A stretch of 64,000 bases of DNA from Porphyra umbilicalis (Eukaryota > Rhodophyta > Bangiophyceae > Bangiales > Bangiaceae): NCBI GenBank assembly GCA_002049455.2, contig KV918805.1:267984-331983 (forward strand), in the 5' to 3' direction. How positions within the stretch are numbered: position 1 is the stretch's first letter; each line of letters starts with the position of its first letter. The notes under the pieces are model-generated. The model was not told where the DNA came from, did not search any database, and saw only the letters and a list, made by a program, of their open reading frames with translations. Shown piece after piece: positions 62,502 to 64,000 of the stretch. Position numbers and translations under genes: made by a program.

Positions 62502-64000
62502 ATGGCCCACCCCCCCAGACGGGTGGGCGGCGGCGCCCCGCTTTCGCGGTGCCCCCCCCGGGGTGGACGGGCGCCGCGGCGGCCCCCGTTGCCGGCGGTC
62601 TGCGTAGCGCCTGGGTCGCTGGTCGCCCGCGGACGCCCGCGGCCGGGGGCGCGGACGTGGCGGGCAGCCGCTGGGCGTGCCGCCTCCCCGCCGGCCGCCG
62701 GTGGGTGGCGACGGTGCCCGCGCCGGGCACCGTCGGTGACGGGGAGACGGCGGGCAGCGGGGTGGCCCGCAGCAGCAGCAGCGCGGCGGGCAAGGGGGAT
62801 GCGCGCAACGGGGTGGCGAGCAACGGCGCGGTGGGCAATGCGGTGGCGAGCAACGGCGTGGCGAGGGACGGGTCCACGGCCAGCGGCGCGGCGGGCAATG
62901 GCGCAGTGAGCAACGGCGCGGTGGGCAATGGCGCAGTGAGCAACGGCGCGGTGGGCAATGGCGCCGCCTCGGGCGACAAGGCCGGGGTCACCAAGGGCAC
63001 GCCCGACGTGTCGGTAGAGGAGAGTGACGTGGCCCCCCACGTCGGCCACCTCAACTACATCCTCATCTCCACGGCGCTCGGCGGGAGCCACAGCGACAAG
63101 TCGGACCGCAGCAGCGCGCTCACCAAGCAGCCACGGACCGAGACGGAGAAGGCGCTGCTGGAGCTGGTCGCCCCCCTGCCGTCCCCCCTCGCCTCCGCAT
63201 CATGCTCGTCGGCAAGCCCGTGAGCGGCAAGGGCACCCAAGCCGCCCTCATCAGCCGCAAGTATGGGCTCCCGCACATTTCCCTCGGCGACATGCTCCGC
63301 GCCGAGATGACGTCGGGCACGGAGCTCGGCAAGAAGGTCGACGCCAAGGTGCGGGGCGGGGAGCTCCTCCCCGACGACCTCGTCCTCTCCATCCTCAAGC
63401 AGCGGCTCGCGCAGGACGACTGCGTGCGCGCCGGCTACATCCTCGACGGCTTTCCGCGCACCGCGTCGCAGGCCGAGGCGATGGAGCGGGAGGGCGTCGC
63501 CGTCGACGTCATCCTGCTGGTCGACCGGTCGGATGAGGACGCGCTCTTTTGGTCGCGCGGCCGCGCGTCGGACCCAAAGACGGGCATCATTTACCACAAT
63601 GTGCTCAACCCGCCGCCCAACGAGGAGGTGGCGGCGCGCCTCATCCGCCGCTCGGACGACGACCAGTCGGTGGCGGCGCGGCGGATGAAGGACTTTTCCA
63701 ACTCTTTTGAGGACGTCTATGGCCGTTGGTCAGACGTGCTCGTACGCATCGACACGTCCAACTGCCGCACCATCATGAGCGCCTTTGAGGACGTGTGCCG
63801 CGCCCTGGACGCCATGTGTCCGGAAGGCGAGCAGACCAACTGGCACGCGTTTGGGTCGGGCCGGGAGCCGGCTCCGTCGGCAACCTCCCAGGCGGTTATT
63901 GAGGCCAAGGAGGCGCAACTCGAGGAGTTTATCGTTGAGCGCAACAAGACGGCCGGCCGGCTGGTGCTCCCCCGCGGCGCAATGCTCTCCGCCGTCAAAC
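62502..64000 (+). CDS. Adenylate kinase, plastid-type, truncated by window end
   Basis: The catalytic part runs from about 63193 (LRIMLVGKPVSGKGTQ, P-loop GKPVSGKGT) to the window edge. It has the NMP-binding segment (YGLPHISLGDMLRAEMTSGT), GYILDGFPRTASQAEAM, the lid with DPKTGIIYHNVLNPPPNEEV, and RLIRRSDDDQSVAARRM. It transfers phosphate between ATP and AMP. The long N-terminal region before it (from ATG 62502 or a later start) is low-complexity with a 10-residue repeat AVSNGAVGNG (about 62800-62970). It then reads VAPHVGHLNYILIS and is in a different frame: the switch lies in the C-runs at 63170-63190, with another at about 62551. The long N-terminus and sequence style resemble plastid AMK5-like kinases, so a transit peptide is likely but unproven. 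Confidence 0.85.
62818..62970 (+). repeat. 30-bp tandem repeat in adenylate kinase N-terminus
   Basis: Units of 30 bp (GCAGTGAGCAACGGCGCGGT plus GGGCAATGGC) repeat two to three times perfectly and more often imperfectly, encoding AVSNGAVGNG. Confidence 0.8.

Noticed and set aside
60650-63054. Large minus-strand frames opposite the adenylate kinase N-terminus
   Set aside because: Most of the length is antisense low complexity (PLPTAPLLTAPL). Only the 61570-61915 part has coding character and was kept.

Overview
This is a GC-rich nuclear eukaryotic window, not a prokaryotic one. It holds spliceosomal-type gene structure, copia LTR retrotransposons, a DIRS-like tyrosine-recombinase retroelement, a PIF/Harbinger transposase, MITEs and long minisatellites. 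Very high GC, long G/C homopolymers, short-intron genes and a Hedgehog-type Hint (Hog) protein fit a bangiophyte red alga such as Porphyra/Pyropia. That placement is inference; another GC-rich alga is not excluded.

The left 42 kb is mostly accessory DNA. From left: a 22-bp minisatellite (1-232); a Harbinger transposase (549-1739, minus); a decayed DIRS-like element (about 3.88-7.79 kb, minus: gag, RT, RNase H, methyltransferase-like domain, tyrosine recombinase); a possible KDZ-type transposase fragment (8.6-9.3 kb); a complete but dead copia element, Copia-1 (9732-14869, TSD AAAAT); a TA-flanked MITE (16.35-16.75 kb); a broken unknown gene (17.36-19.67 kb); a 97-bp tandem repeat; Ala/Val-rich decayed reading frames (22.9-27.3 kb); 25-bp minisatellites at two loci; Copia-2 (27322-32512, TSD CCCCC), whose polyprotein is open except for one amber codon and whose primer-binding-site/LTR junction carries a structured 210-bp insertion; a second MITE copy (37.97-38.36 kb); an unknown membrane/coiled-coil reading frame (38.9-40.0 kb); and a 1.37-kb foldback element (40.38-41.75 kb).

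The right 20 kb holds the better cellular genes, all on the plus strand: an Asp/Arg- and Gly-rich protein with C-terminal Sel1 repeats (44818-47484), a membrane-anchored Hog/Hint protein (about 51.5-53.4 kb), a two-exon long-chain acyl-CoA synthetase (56264-59695), and an adenylate kinase running off the end (62.5 to 64.0 kb). A minus-strand unknown fragment lies at 61.57-61.91 kb. These genes share no obvious pathway.

A recurring feature is that otherwise good reading frames shift at runs of G or C (24.65, 39.08, 52.80, 53.28, 63.18 kb). This suggests either homopolymer errors in the assembly or real slippage. Many open frames here are antisense or shifted shadows caused by the base composition, and were left out.
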